From GCA-2718595 sp963935005 (GTDB taxonomy: Bacteria > Gemmatimonadota > Gemmatimonadetes > Longimicrobiales > Gaopeijiaceae), in contig CAWWAX010000002.1 in assembly GCA_963935005.1 (NCBI GenBank), positions 1 through 64,000 on the forward strand: a DNA stretch of 64,000 bases, in the 5' to 3' direction. Position numbers and translations under genes: made by a program. Shown one piece after another: positions 35,208 through 44,138 of this stretch. Every line of letters starts with the position of its first letter. The first letter of the stretch is position 1. The notes under the pieces are model-generated. The model did not search any database. It saw only the letters and a program-made list of their open reading frames with translations, and had not been told where the DNA came from.

Positions 35208-36467
35208 CTAGCTTGAGCCTTCAACCATTTCAGCCAATTTTTCCACGCCCATCGACAAATTGGTTATAGATGGAGCGAAGGAGAATCGAACCCAATTTTT
35301 TAGTTGTTTAGATGCAGAATTCTTATCTTCAGGGCAGACGTTGAAATATTTCCCTGGAATTGAAATCAACTTCTGTTCCAATCCACGTTTGAAGAATTTA
35401 TCCGCATTATTCAAGCCCTTTGGCAAAGAACTGATATCTGCCCATACATAAAAGGTTCCGCAAGGTTCTTTTACACATTCCATACCTATTGCTTCAAAGC
35501 GCTTGGTAACTATTGCTCTTTTTTCGGTAAAAACCTCCAATCCTCTATTCCTTTCCTGGTCGGACCGCTCTATTTCCAAGGCCTTCACCGCCAATCTCTG
35601 CGATGGCACACTAGTGCCACCATCTAGAATTAGAGCTAGTTCATTGATTAATTCGATTACTTTAGAAGGACCTACGATCCAACTCAAACGCCATCCAGGA
35701 TACCGCCAACCCTTACCTAGACCATCAACGATCAATATAGGATCTCGGTCCACGTTTCTGATAAATGGTGCCACAGACAGCGGCCGTTTCGCATCTTCAC
35801 CTTCTAAACCGAAAACATAATGAGAATAAACTTCGTCCATAATCATCGTGCATTTTTGCTTACGAGATATGGCTGTCAGCTTCTTTAGTTCATTTCCAGA
35901 GACCACCTGCCCTGTTGGATTACCGGGATTACTCATAAGAAAGGCATCTAATTTCTTCCCCGAAATATGCTTTTCTAGTTCACTCAACTCAACTGAAAAT
36001 CCCTTAGCGGGATCGGCATACAACGGAATTGTCTTGAGTTTATCCCTGTGAGAGTCCAATAAACCCTGATACAACGGACTTTCAGGATTTCGATGGCCGA
36101 TTCGTATATCTCCAAGAGCACCCAGAATCCTGGAAAGAGCTGCTCGGCTTCCTGGTGCGACAGAAACATTTTCTTTCTTATATTTTGAATCCATATCCTC
36201 TCGATAAAACCTGTTATAGTATCCAGCGATTGCGTCCCGAAGTTCATCATTCCCAGCAACTGGACTATACTCGTGATCGTGAGTTTCCAAGGTTATCCAG
36301 CTCAGACGACTTGGCGCATCTTGAAATTGACTGACTTCTGGCTGTCCTTGGGCAAAATTGCACCATTGTGTCCTACGAGTGTTGAAGCCACTACTTAGGG
36401 CTTCCGATATTACCTGTGTTTCTCCCATTCGGGGTATCTTACGAAAAGTCATTGCTTTTTTTGCCAT
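35208..36467 (-). CDS. PLP-dependent class I/II aminotransferase
   Basis: A 419-residue fold-type I aminotransferase. Features seen are NFAQGQPEVSQF, a SPVAGNDELRDAI segment, MSNPGNPTGQVVSG, MDEVYSHYVFG, the PLP lysine in DGLGKGWRYPGWRLSW and a C-terminal WVRFSFAP arginine. The substrate is unclear; the GWRYPGWR loop is unlike standard aspartate aminotransferases and suggests a specialised subfamily. It lies 30 bp after the haem-copper subunit gene and directly before the RsmC-like gene, on the same strand. Confidence 0.85.
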   Translation of the reverse strand: MAKKAMTFRKIPRMGETQVISEALSSGFNTRRTQWCNFAQGQPEVSQFQDAPSRLSWITLETHDHEYSPVAGNDELRDAIAGYYNRFYREDMDSKYKKENVSVAPGSRAALSRILGALGDIRIGHRNPESPLYQGLLDSHRDKLKTIPLYADPAKGFSVELSELEKHISGKKLDAFLMSNPGNPTGQVVSGNELKKLTAISRKQKCTMIMDEVYSHYVFGLEGEDAKRPLSVAPFIRNVDRDPILIVDGLGKGWRYPGWRLSWIVGPSKVIELINELALILDGGTSVPSQRLAVKALEIERSDQERNRGLEVFTEKRAIVTKRFEAIGMECVKEPCGTFYVWADISSLPKGLNNADKFFKRGLEQKLISIPGKYFNVCPEDKNSASKQLKNWVRFSFAPSITNLSMGVEKLAEMVEGSS

Positions 36468-36497
36468 TTTGTCCCGTCTTTGAGTGTAGTAGCGAAA

Positions 36498-37943
36498 CTA
36501 TAATCTAGGGCTAGCGTCAAGATCTCTCGATTTGCCAGCAAGTTCCTTACGGAAAACCAAGGGACATAGGGTCTTTAGGACGGCTATAAAGAATGCAAAA
36601 CATAGTATTCCCGTAAGTCCAAACATGACGGCATTACTAGAGCTAAGCCATACGGGTGGAGTGTATGCTTCTCCAGGTGCAAACTTCATACGAAAGATCC
36701 CATTCATAAAACCAGAAAAGTGCAACCAGCCAACCAATAGGGCCACTGATATGTTAAGACCTATCATGGACCAATATAGATGTGCGCCTCTTAATTTTTT
36801 CAGTTCCTCATCCCTTCCCGCCGTTTGCAGTATTTCTGCCAAAATCCAAATAATAGCCCCAAACAAAATCATGGTGTCGATGCCGATCATTGCCCCCATT
36901 GCATGCCCAGCTACCACATAGGTTCCATGGATGATGGCGTTCAACGGAGGTATCGATATCAAAATTGCAGAACCCACTATAGCGGCCGTCCAGAGCTTGG
37001 CGGCACCAAAACTGGCCCTGGTAGCCTCAAACTCTCCCCCTCTTCTCTTTTGAACGAGAATCCACAAATCTGCAATTACTCTAAGAAAAATGATTATTTC
37101 TAACATACTTACTACAAAAGCAATCCATTTTACCAAATTGCTCTGTGGCAAGTGATAACTATGGTGGGCAAAGTTAGTGAAAGAATTGAGCAATCCCACG
37201 CCAAAAAGAGCATAGGCTGTCTTAGAATGCCCATACTCAGGATCGCCAGAAATCCTTTCTCCAATGTAAATAACCGCCCCGTAAACAAAAAGATTGAAAG
37301 AGCCCACTATTGTACCTGTAGCCTTCCACTGTATCCTCATATCTAATATTGGATCAGACCAAACTCCTGGAATCAGGTAAGCGTGCTGCTCTAGGAAAGT
37401 ATAGATGAAAAAAACTGTCCCTACTCCCCACATGGTCACATAAACAGGTCTACTCCAAAAACCTGGAGAGACCACCCTAAAAAAGTTCCAAGCGTAGCAG
37501 AACCACCCAGTTAAAATCAAAGCCGAAAAAACAGGGTGAAAACCCAAATACTCACGACCAGATCCAACTCCAAGCAGTAGTGTTAGCAAAATTCCAAGCC
37601 CAGCTAAAAGCCAACACCAGACCTGTATTCGCAATCTTAGACGGTCCCCACTTGTTATCGCTCCCCCACAGTCCATCAGATACCTGTGAACAACGGCCTG
37701 GCCTCCCAAGAACATCCAGGCCGAAGCAAAAGTCGTATGAATAGGCCTCAGCTGTCGGAGATCAATTCCCAGACTCTGGAAAAAGGGGGCCAGCACTGGT
37801 ATAGAATAAAAAGCTGCCAGAAGACCCGCTATCAGTGTGATAAGCACTGAAACCAGACCGCCTCTCATAAACGTTACAATAGCGAATTTTCTTGTTTCGT
37901 CACCAATCCCAAAAGGAAGATGCTTGCTCTCTAGGTTGTTCAT
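36498..37943 (-). CDS. Haem-copper oxidase-superfamily subunit I, NOR-like, with altered ligands
   Basis: A membrane protein of 481 residues from the ATG at 37943, which overlaps the cytochrome gene stop as ATGA. About twelve helices are visible. Superfamily ligands present: H69 (RPIHTTFASAW, low-spin haem), H260/H261 (FAHHSYH, CuB) and H347 (HGTYVVAGH, high-spin haem). Two are not: the first CuB histidine region reads QWKATGTIVGS (206-216, no His), and the helix-X HxH pair reads H347-A-M349, so the low-spin haem would be His/Met. The cross-link tyrosine of cbb3 oxidases is also absent. The cytochrome partner is NorC-like, so NO chemistry is more likely than oxygen reduction, but the function is open. 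Confidence 0.8.
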   Translation of the reverse strand: MNNLESKHLPFGIGDETRKFAIVTFMRGGLVSVLITLIAGLLAAFYSIPVLAPFFQSLGIDLRQLRPIHTTFASAWMFLGGQAVVHRYLMDCGGAITSGDRLRLRIQVWCWLLAGLGILLTLLLGVGSGREYLGFHPVFSALILTGWFCYAWNFFRVVSPGFWSRPVYVTMWGVGTVFFIYTFLEQHAYLIPGVWSDPILDMRIQWKATGTIVGSFNLFVYGAVIYIGERISGDPEYGHSKTAYALFGVGLLNSFTNFAHHSYHLPQSNLVKWIAFVVSMLEIIIFLRVIADLWILVQKRRGGEFEATRASFGAAKLWTAAIVGSAILISIPPLNAIIHGTYVVAGHAMGAMIGIDTMILFGAIIWILAEILQTAGRDEELKKLRGAHLYWSMIGLNISVALLVGWLHFSGFMNGIFRMKFAPGEAYTPPVWLSSSNAVMFGLTGILCFAFFIAVLKTLCPLVFRKELAGKSRDLDASPRL

Positions 37944-38716
37944 CGGAATTCCCACCAAGGAATATTCTTCCAGTCGATTGTTTCTTGGTACCGAGAAACA
38001 TTTAAAAATAGATTCTCAAGTTCCAGTCGATTGTCAGAAAACCATTCCAAAAATGAAATCACGCTAGCCAACTCCGCATCCTCCATTTGAGGAAACGGGG
38101 CAGGCATTCCAAGGGCTGGTCTCCCTGTCACCAAAACTTCTGTGAGTTCTTTCATAGTCAGGTCATTTACTGTTTTTGAAAGATCTGGAGCGCCCACTGG
38201 AGACACATCGAACGGAATGTGACAGGCACCACATGACCGCCTAGTAAACACTTCATATCCTTCCGAAACAATTGGCTCAGACTGATCCACTGCCCTAGCC
38301 ACAATTCCGTCAAATGACCCCCAAGGACCACTTTCCTCTATATTTTCTCCCATCCGCAACTGCCCTCTCCCCAATTCAGGCCTATCCAGTGCCTGCAAGT
38401 ATGAAGCCATGGAGGAGACCTCTTGCGAGGAGAATCCATAGGCCGGCATTTGCCCACTACCCACTGTTAATAGGGACTCCAACCTTGATCCATCAATACT
38501 ACTTGCAACATTCGTGAGATCTGGCCCCAAAAATCCACCTTGACCATAAATTTGATGGCATACCTGACAACCATTCTGGTGCCACAAAACACGGCCTTCG
38601 AGTGCATCCTCAGACAAAGGCTCTTGCCGATCGTCAGAATACACTAGTGCAGATTGAATCACAAAAGCTACTGTCAGAATTGCTATCAGTGTTTTTCTAT
38701 AGGTAGCAGAAAACAT
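37940..38716 (-). CDS. Membrane-anchored dihaem cytochrome c, NorC-like
   Basis: A 258-residue protein with an N-terminal hydrophobic anchor or signal (TLIAILTVAFVIQSALVY). It has two c-type haem sites: NGCQVCHQIYGQGGFLGPDL, very like NorC, and RRSCGACHIPF, followed by the methionine-ligand region LGMPAPFPQ. The C-terminus ends WKNIPWWEFR. It supplies electrons to the haem-copper subunit, whose start overlaps this stop by four bases. NorC normally has a single haem, so the fused second cytochrome domain is a departure. It is divergent from guaA across about 190 bp. Confidence 0.88.
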   Translation of the reverse strand: MFSATYRKTLIAILTVAFVIQSALVYSDDRQEPLSEDALEGRVLWHQNGCQVCHQIYGQGGFLGPDLTNVASSIDGSRLESLLTVGSGQMPAYGFSSQEVSSMASYLQALDRPELGRGQLRMGENIEESGPWGSFDGIVARAVDQSEPIVSEGYEVFTRRSCGACHIPFDVSPVGAPDLSKTVNDLTMKELTEVLVTGRPALGMPAPFPQMEDAELASVISFLEWFSDNRLELENLFLNVSRYQETIDWKNIPWWEFR

Positions 38717-38777
38717 CAGTATCCCAATGCTCCCCTACAAAAAACCATAAAAGGACAAGTTGCACTCCCGACCTTGA

Positions 38778-38829
38778 CCATTGGAAGGGAAACCCCTAAT
38801 ACCAATGGCATCATACACATCTTGATGTG
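38778..38829. promoter_or_regulatory. Inverted repeats in the cytochrome c/guaA divergent region
   Basis: Two inverted repeats lie between the divergent starts. CCATTGG (38778-38784) and CCAATGG (38802-38808) enclose a 17-nt loop that itself holds GGG/CCC. CACATC-TT-GATGTG (38816-38829) is an almost uninterrupted palindrome resembling a dimeric regulator site. Neither matches a purine riboswitch or a PurR box that I know. Either could regulate guaA or the NOR-like pair. Confidence 0.3.
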
Positions 38830-38902
38830 ATCATCTTCCCTTCTCGTAAAGGGTTAGTTCTCGTAAGCTGAAAAACAATTGCAAACCAATGTACACCGAC
38901 TA

Positions 38903-40726
38903 ATGAAGATACACGATACTATTGCCATAATTGATTTTGGAGGACAGTACGCTCATCTGATAGCTACTAAAGTGCGACGCCAGGGGGTTTTTGCAGAAAT
39001 TCGTCAACCAGAGGATCCCATCGAAGCCTTCAGTGGATACAAAGGTATCATCATCTCTGGAAGCCCCAGCCTGTCTTCTCACGGTGAAGATGCAGATTAC
39101 ACCAAAGAAATATATGACTTAGACATACCTATCCTGGGATTCTGCTTTGGACATCAAGAAATAGCGCAACATTATGGTGGCAAAGTCATCCATGGTGGAA
39201 GGGAGTGGGGTTCTTCAGAATTACAGATTTCAAATGACCACCCTTTGTTCTCTGGGCTATCCTCTTGCGAAACCGTTTGGATGAGCCACTTCGATTCAGT
39301 CGCAGAAATTGGTCCTGAATTTCGAGAAATAGGTGTAACACTGAGACCCGATGGTGTCGCTGAACACAGATATGCCGCAATAGCTTCAGACTCACTTAGG
39401 CGGTATGGATTCCAGTTCCACCCAGAAGTTGACAGCACGGAAAATGGTGACAGGATGATAGCCAATTTTCTGTACGAAATATGCCAGTGCTCGTCCTCGT
39501 GGTCGATGGACGGCTTCATAGAGCAGAAAAGTGCTGACATTAATGACCAGGTCGGAGACAAATCTGTATTCTTACTCGCCTCTGGCGGAGTGGATTCGAC
39601 CGTGGCAGCCGTAATGATAGGGAATGCTATTGGCCCCGATCGGCTCCACCTTCTCCATGTCGATAACGGTTTAATGCGAAAACAAGAAAGCCAAAACGTA
39701 CTGAAACTTTTCAAAAAACTCGGCCTAGATGACAATCTCCATTTTGTTGATGCAAGCGACAGGTTCCTCGCAGCCTTAAGCGGTGTCGTCGACCCTGAAA
39801 CCAAGCGCCGTATTATTGGGGACACCTTTATCGAAGTATTCGAAGATCAGGCAGAAAAGATCGGTATTGAAGAACATTTACTCGGGCAGGGAACAATCTA
39901 TCCTGACACTATCGAGAGTGGGGGCACAAAACGATCAGACACCATAAAAACACACCACAATCGAGTCCCCGCCATCGAAAATATGATACAGCAAGGAAAG
40001 ATCATAGAGCCCCTAGTTGAACTCTACAAAACCGAAGTAAGAGAGTTAGGGGAGCTTCTTGGTATACCCAGAGAGGCGCTTGATCGACACCCCTTTCCAG
40101 GCCCTGGACTTGGAGTGAGACTACTCTGCAGTAGTGGTGACACCCATAATACTGATCTATCAAATATCCAACCATCTGTTTCAGAAATTTCTAAGCAACT
40201 TGGTGTATCTGGTATGGTACTCCCCATTCAATCCGTTGGGGTCAAGGCAGACTTGAGAGCCTACGAGTATCCTGTACTCATATCTGGCAATGTGCCTTGG
40301 ACCGACCTGATTAAGGCGGTTTCTTCCTTAACATCTGAGGTAGAAAACATAAATCGCTGCATCTGGAATCTCGGTCTTGAAATCCCTAAGACGGCCCGGG
40401 CTCTAGCAGCCAGTGCCACCCGTGAACGCTTGGATATTCTCAGGAAAGCCGATTCCATTGTTATGGACAGCCTTAAATCTCACGATCTATATCATGAGAT
40501 CTGGCAGTGCCCAACGGTACTGCTACCGATAGAGCTCGACGGACGACTAGGAGAGATGGTCATAATTCGTCCCATAATATCTGAACGTGGAATGACGGCA
40601 GCACCAGTAGAACTTCCTACACATCTACTCTCAGAGCTGAAAGGCCGCATCTTGGATCTCCAAGGTGTTTCAAGCTTGGCTTTAGATATCACATCTAAGC
40701 CACCAGCTACCATTGAGTGGGAGTAG
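38903..40726 (+). CDS. guaA: GMP synthase, long form
   Basis: A protein of about 607 residues from the ATG at 38903 (a TTG at 38879 is possible). The N-terminal class I glutaminase has GFCFGHQE (nucleophile cysteine) and FQFHPEVD. The ATP-pyrophosphatase P-loop is LASGGVDSTVAA, followed by HVDNGLMRK. After RHPFPGPGLGVRLLC there is an insertion of about 100 residues before the usual C-terminal dimer domain. This makes it longer than the common 510-525-residue bacterial enzyme and more like the long form known from animals and some bacteria. It converts XMP to GMP. It is convergent with the PPTase gene, 11 bp away. Confidence 0.93.
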   Translation: MKIHDTIAIIDFGGQYAHLIATKVRRQGVFAEIRQPEDPIEAFSGYKGIIISGSPSLSSHGEDADYTKEIYDLDIPILGFCFGHQEIAQHYGGKVIHGGREWGSSELQISNDHPLFSGLSSCETVWMSHFDSVAEIGPEFREIGVTLRPDGVAEHRYAAIASDSLRRYGFQFHPEVDSTENGDRMIANFLYEICQCSSSWSMDGFIEQKSADINDQVGDKSVFLLASGGVDSTVAAVMIGNAIGPDRLHLLHVDNGLMRKQESQNVLKLFKKLGLDDNLHFVDASDRFLAALSGVVDPETKRRIIGDTFIEVFEDQAEKIGIEEHLLGQGTIYPDTIESGGTKRSDTIKTHHNRVPAIENMIQQGKIIEPLVELYKTEVRELGELLGIPREALDRHPFPGPGLGVRLLCSSGDTHNTDLSNIQPSVSEISKQLGVSGMVLPIQSVGVKADLRAYEYPVLISGNVPWTDLIKAVSSLTSEVENINRCIWNLGLEIPKTARALAASATRERLDILRKADSIVMDSLKSHDLYHEIWQCPTVLLPIELDGRLGEMVIIRPIISERGMTAAPVELPTHLLSELKGRILDLQGVSSLALDITSKPPATIEWE

Positions 40727-40737
40727 TTCTGAATTTA

Positions 40738-41340
40738 CTAAGCCGCTTCAATCCATGCACAAGCGACGAAATTTCCATCGTGAGATAAAGAAAGGTCTAT
40801 TTTCAGGGCCTGACCTCTCTTCAACGCTCTGGGGATCCGATTTTCAGTCACAATCTCCACCTCCAGCCAAGAGATTCCCAACCAAGAACCGAGTGCTTTC
40901 CGCGTAAAGGTTCTCACCTCCATACTCTCATCGAGCGGTCCAATTCGTGATTCAAGAGATAACACTCTTGAGTGCAGCCTGCTGCCTGAAGTCACCGACT
41001 TTGATTCAAGGGTTGTCACCGCATGTACCCACTTTGGAGAATGGTACAACACAGTTTCAAAATCAGTCTTACTGTGACAAACATGCGCTCCACCAAATGT
41101 AGTCAGCTCCACTTCGAAAGCCTTAGGATGAAACACAGCAGATGGATCAACTTTCTTAACAACCTTAAAGGCACTTTCCTTCGCTGCCCACAACGTCCAC
41201 CTTACCCTGTGAGGATCCAATGCGGATAATACCAGACGACTCTCCTCAGTCGTCATAACTCTCGCATCAAAACCCTGGTGTATGGACCTTAGATCAGCTT
41301 GAGGATCAAGTAGGTCCACAAGGTCATTTCCGACCAGCAA
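40738..41340 (-). CDS. 4'-phosphopantetheinyl transferase of the accessory FAS operon
   Basis: A 200-residue PPTase. The Mg-binding front motif is GNDLVDLLDP and the second is WAAKESAFKVVKK (the WxxKEAxxK signature). The C-terminal half ends KIDLSLSHDGNFVACAWIEA. It transfers the phosphopantetheine arm of CoA to the serine of an acyl carrier protein, presumably the ACP encoded three genes upstream. The start is TTG at 41340, 17 bp inside the acyltransferase gene, so it is the last, translationally coupled gene of the eight-gene operon. Housekeeping AcpS is normally shorter and encoded elsewhere. Confidence 0.85.
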   Translation of the reverse strand: MLVGNDLVDLLDPQADLRSIHQGFDARVMTTEESRLVLSALDPHRVRWTLWAAKESAFKVVKKVDPSAVFHPKAFEVELTTFGGAHVCHSKTDFETVLYHSPKWVHAVTTLESKSVTSGSRLHSRVLSLESRIGPLDESMEVRTFTRKALGSWLGISWLEVEIVTENRIPRALKRGQALKIDLSLSHDGNFVACAWIEAA

Positions 41341-42073
41341 AATACCTACTTTCCATGTCGGCTATGCGAGCTACTACCTGCTGTGCAACATCACGTGATT
41401 GCCTCATTCCAGCAAACGTTGATTGAGGCTTAAAAATTTCAAAATCCAAATAGATAGAGTCCCCACGCTTCGGTGCAGTGGACCAAGTATCCTGTTGATC
41501 TCCTCTCATATACACACATAGAGCCTGGCACTCCGGAACGGTAGTCATAATCCTACCCACTGCCTGAGCGTGATTGTCAACCTGAACCTTTCCAGTTCTA
41601 CTGCGACCAGCTTCGGCAAAAATCAGAGCAGTATCACCTTTCCGTAAAAGGTAATCAATCTTTTTGATAACCCTGGAGACATCTTCCCTGTTACCACCCC
41701 GAACCACTGGTATACATTTGGTTATCCAAGCTCCCAGCCCGACAAACCATAGAAAAGAAAAGTTATTATACTCGGGAATGTTCCACGGCATACGAGAATA
41801 TCTAAACAAGTACCACCAACTCCCACCGAGAGCCCACGCTATGACAGCTGAATCTGCCATAGTTAGGTGGTTCGGACAAATCAGTATAGGAGCTTGAGTC
41901 TCGGAAATTAGTTTTCTATAACGTCGCCTGAGCTCCTTGACGTCCTTGATTCGATACTTCATGAAAAATCTCATCAACCATGCAATCGGAATTATCCAAA
42001 TTATCCCTAAAACCCGACCCACTTCTCTTTGAACTGCCAATCCACAACGAAAACCGAAGGAAAGCTCTGTCAA
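41324..42073 (-). CDS. PlsC-type acyltransferase of the accessory FAS operon
   Basis: A 249-residue lysophospholipid-acyltransferase-family protein with an N-terminal membrane-associating segment (IIWIPIAWLMRFFM). The catalytic HX4D motif is CPNHLTMADS; later motifs are PVVRGGN and IFAEAGRSRTG (FPEGxRS-like). The start overlaps the ACP stop as ATGA. It could move the acyl chain made by this operon from ACP directly onto a glycerol, lysolipid or other acceptor. The acceptor is not predictable. Its presence argues that the operon product ends up in a membrane lipid instead of a free acid. Confidence 0.85.
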   Translation of the reverse strand: MTELSFGFRCGLAVQREVGRVLGIIWIIPIAWLMRFFMKYRIKDVKELRRRYRKLISETQAPILICPNHLTMADSAVIAWALGGSWWYLFRYSRMPWNIPEYNNFSFLWFVGLGAWITKCIPVVRGGNREDVSRVIKKIDYLLRKGDTALIFAEAGRSRTGKVQVDNHAQAVGRIMTTVPECQALCVYMRGDQQDTWSTAPKRGDSIYLDFEIFKPQSTFAGMRQSRDVAQQVVARIADMESRYFAGRK

Positions 42074-42321
42074 GCAGTCAGCTTCTCCATAATTAGAGAA
42101 ACCGCATCACCCACAGTATTCACGGAGTCAGCATCCTCATCCTCAACTTCAACGTCAAATTCATCCTCAAAATTCAGAATGATATCGACCAAACGTGCCG
42201 AATTGACTTTGAGATCCTGAAGGATATTAGTGCTCTCATCCGCCTGTTGAAAAACCTCTTCATTTTTTACGAATGGCTTGATAATCTCCATGACTTTTTG
42301 AAAAACATCCTCTCTACTCAT
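42070..42321 (-). CDS. Acyl carrier protein of the accessory FAS operon
   Basis: An 83-residue ACP starting at the ATG at 42321, supported by AAGGAAAGGG upstream; a start at 42342 would add seven residues. The phosphopantetheine serine is Ser41 in LKVNSARLVDII, with Asn in place of the usual Asp before it. Helix III and the acidic face (NFEDEFDVEVEDEDAD) are typical. Divergence from the near-invariant GxDSL motif marks it as a dedicated carrier, not the housekeeping AcpP. It lies between the ketosynthase (48 bp) and the acyltransferase (4-bp overlap). Confidence 0.9.
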   Translation of the reverse strand: MSREDVFQKVMEIIKPFVKNEEVFQQADESTNILQDLKVNSARLVDIILNFEDEFDVEVEDEDADSVNTVGDAVSLIMEKLTA

Positions 42322-42369
42322 AAGTGCCCTTTCCTTTTGCAAAGTGACTACTCAAAACTGAAACCTAAT

Positions 42370-43650
42370 TTAGTTGTTCAACCACTTCCGAAAAACTGCA
42401 CAAACATTAACATCGCCAAAGCCAAAGCCTGCTTTGATGATAGTTTTCAGTTGAGGTACCTCCTCAACGGTTTGCGGGATAGACTCCGCAAACTCCTCTA
42501 TTCTAGGATGCACATCTTCACAGTTAATCGATGGATGTACAAACCCGCCGTCCAACATCAACATACAAGCCACCACTTCCAAGGATCCCGCAGCACCAAG
42601 GGCGTGTCCGATCATTGATTTGGTGGAGGTTATTAACGGAAATTCTTCTGAGCTAACTTCCAAGGCCTTAGCCCAAGAAAATACTTCACTGCTGTCCGCA
42701 CCCGTCGCAGTTAAGTGCCCATTAATCGCATCAATTTCTCCCGTCCTAATCCCAGATTCTTCCACTGCACGCTTGATACACATTTGAACTCCGTCTGGGT
42801 TGGGTGCAGTCATACTACCACCCCGACGATGTCCTCCACAGTTAACATTCCCTCCTAGGATTTCACCGTAAATACGAGCCCCTCTTGATTCTGCATCTTC
42901 CAGGTTTTCGAGAAGTAAAATACCTGATCCACTACTAGGTACAAATCCCGCAGCTGAAGCACTCAAAGGTCTCGAGGCTCTTTCGGGTTCATTATTGTAC
43001 TTCCGAGACAACACTCTCATAGCATCGAAGCCAGCCCACTGGTAGTGGCTGGATCCTTCCGTCCCCCCACACAACATCCTTCTCGCTCTGCCACTCTGTA
43101 TCTGGCGATATCCCTCTAAAATTGCCTCGGTCCCAGTACTGCACGCACTAGAATTAGCCGTGACCTGGTTTCCGAGCGCCAACAATCCCGCCACTCGAGC
43201 GGAAACACCACTCCCCATTATCTGCTCCACCATGGTGCTCCCAAGCCTTCGAACACGACCAGCATCAACAAACGGTATCAGCCGCTCCCCTGCTGTGTCC
43301 AAACCTCCAATTCCACTGCCAATCACTGCTCCGGCATCCCAGAAGACCTCATCGTCCTCAGAAGATGGACGCTCAAAGCCAGCGTCTGTCCACGCATCCA
43401 CTGCAGCGATGCATCCGTATCGATGACTCGTATTCATAGCCATCAAATCTTCGGCAGTAAAATAGTCTTCTGCAATTGCATCGACACCCTGAGGAATTCC
43501 TCCGACAGTACAACCGAATTTAAATTCTTCCATAACTGGAACATGTCGAATTCCCGACTTTCCAGCCCTCAGTGCTTGACTGTACTCGGTAAGCCCGACT
43601 CCATTGGGAGCTACAACACCCATTCCCGTAACGACTACTCTAGAATTCAT
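42370..43650 (-). CDS. Beta-ketoacyl-ACP synthase (KAS I/II type) of the accessory FAS operon
   Basis: A 426-residue elongating condensing enzyme. The Cys-His-His triad is intact: NSSACSTGTEA, NGHLTATGADS and STKSMIGHALGAAGS. VVVTGMGVVAPNG opens the protein. A distinctive segment CGGHRRGGSMTAPNPDGVQ separates it from housekeeping FabF. It elongates acyl-ACP with malonyl-ACP. Combined with a FabA in the same operon it could play the FabB role in unsaturated fatty-acid synthesis. Its start overlaps the FabZ-like stop by four bases. Confidence 0.9.
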   Translation of the reverse strand: MNSRVVVTGMGVVAPNGVGLTEYSQALRAGKSGIRHVPVMEEFKFGCTVGGIPQGVDAIAEDYFTAEDLMAMNTSHRYGCIAAVDAWTDAGFERPSSEDDEVFWDAGAVIGSGIGGLDTAGERLIPFVDAGRVRRLGSTMVEQIMGSGVSARVAGLLALGNQVTANSSACSTGTEAILEGYRQIQSGRARRMLCGGTEGSSHYQWAGFDAMRVLSRKYNNEPERASRPLSASAAGFVPSSGSGILLLENLEDAESRGARIYGEILGGNVNCGGHRRGGSMTAPNPDGVQMCIKRAVEESGIRTGEIDAINGHLTATGADSSEVFSWAKALEVSSEEFPLITSTKSMIGHALGAAGSLEVVACMLMLDGGFVHPSINCEDVHPRIEEFAESIPQTVEEVPQLKTIIKAGFGFGDVNVCAVFRKWLNN

Positions 43651-44138
43651 CTGTCTACCCTGAAGCCAGAAATAGTACCACTACAAATCATTTTGCCATC
43701 TCCAGTCGTCATCATTGCCTTTGTTCGTAGTTTGTTGCGACGAAAAAAAACCTTTTCCGCCGATATGAACACCTTTTCTCCAGGTAAAACGACGCCACTG
43801 AACTCTACATCAGCGTCCACAAATAAAGCTAGCTTGCTTTCCACACCTGCCAAACCTTCTTCCAATGCAAAAAGATATATTCCCAAGCTAACCACACCTA
43901 CCTGTGCCAGTGATTCGAGAAGTATCACTCCAGGTGTGATAGGGTTCCCAGGAAAGTGGCCATTATAAAAATCTGCCTCGGGTTTAAAACGATAATGGGC
44001 GGCAATATGGAACTCATCCACTTCGGTAATTTCATCTACGAAACGAAAAGGCTCTTGTTGAGGTAGTAACGCCAAGATTTCATGACGATTTAATCTGACA
44101 CTTTGAGTATTTTCGTTACTCACTACCCATTCTCCCAC
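43647..44138 (-). CDS. FabZ-like 3-hydroxyacyl-ACP dehydratase
   Basis: A hot-dog dehydratase of up to 163 residues. The active-site helix motif FYNGHFPGNPITPGVILLES holds the catalytic histidine and glutamate, with LLPQQEPFRFVDEI at the N-terminus. It dehydrates 3-hydroxyacyl-ACP to the trans-2-enoyl form. The GTG start at 44138 overlaps the FabA gene by 23 bp; a GTG at 44123 would shorten the overlap to 8. It is one of two dehydratases in the operon, the other being the FabA type. Confidence 0.87.
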   Translation of the reverse strand: MGEWVVSNENTQSVRLNRHEILALLPQQEPFRFVDEITEVDEFHIAAHYRFKPEADFYNGHFPGNPITPGVILLESLAQVGVVSLGIYLFALEEGLAGVESKLALFVDADVEFSGVVLPGEKVFISAEKVFFRRNKLRTKAMMTTGDGKMICSGTISGFRVDR

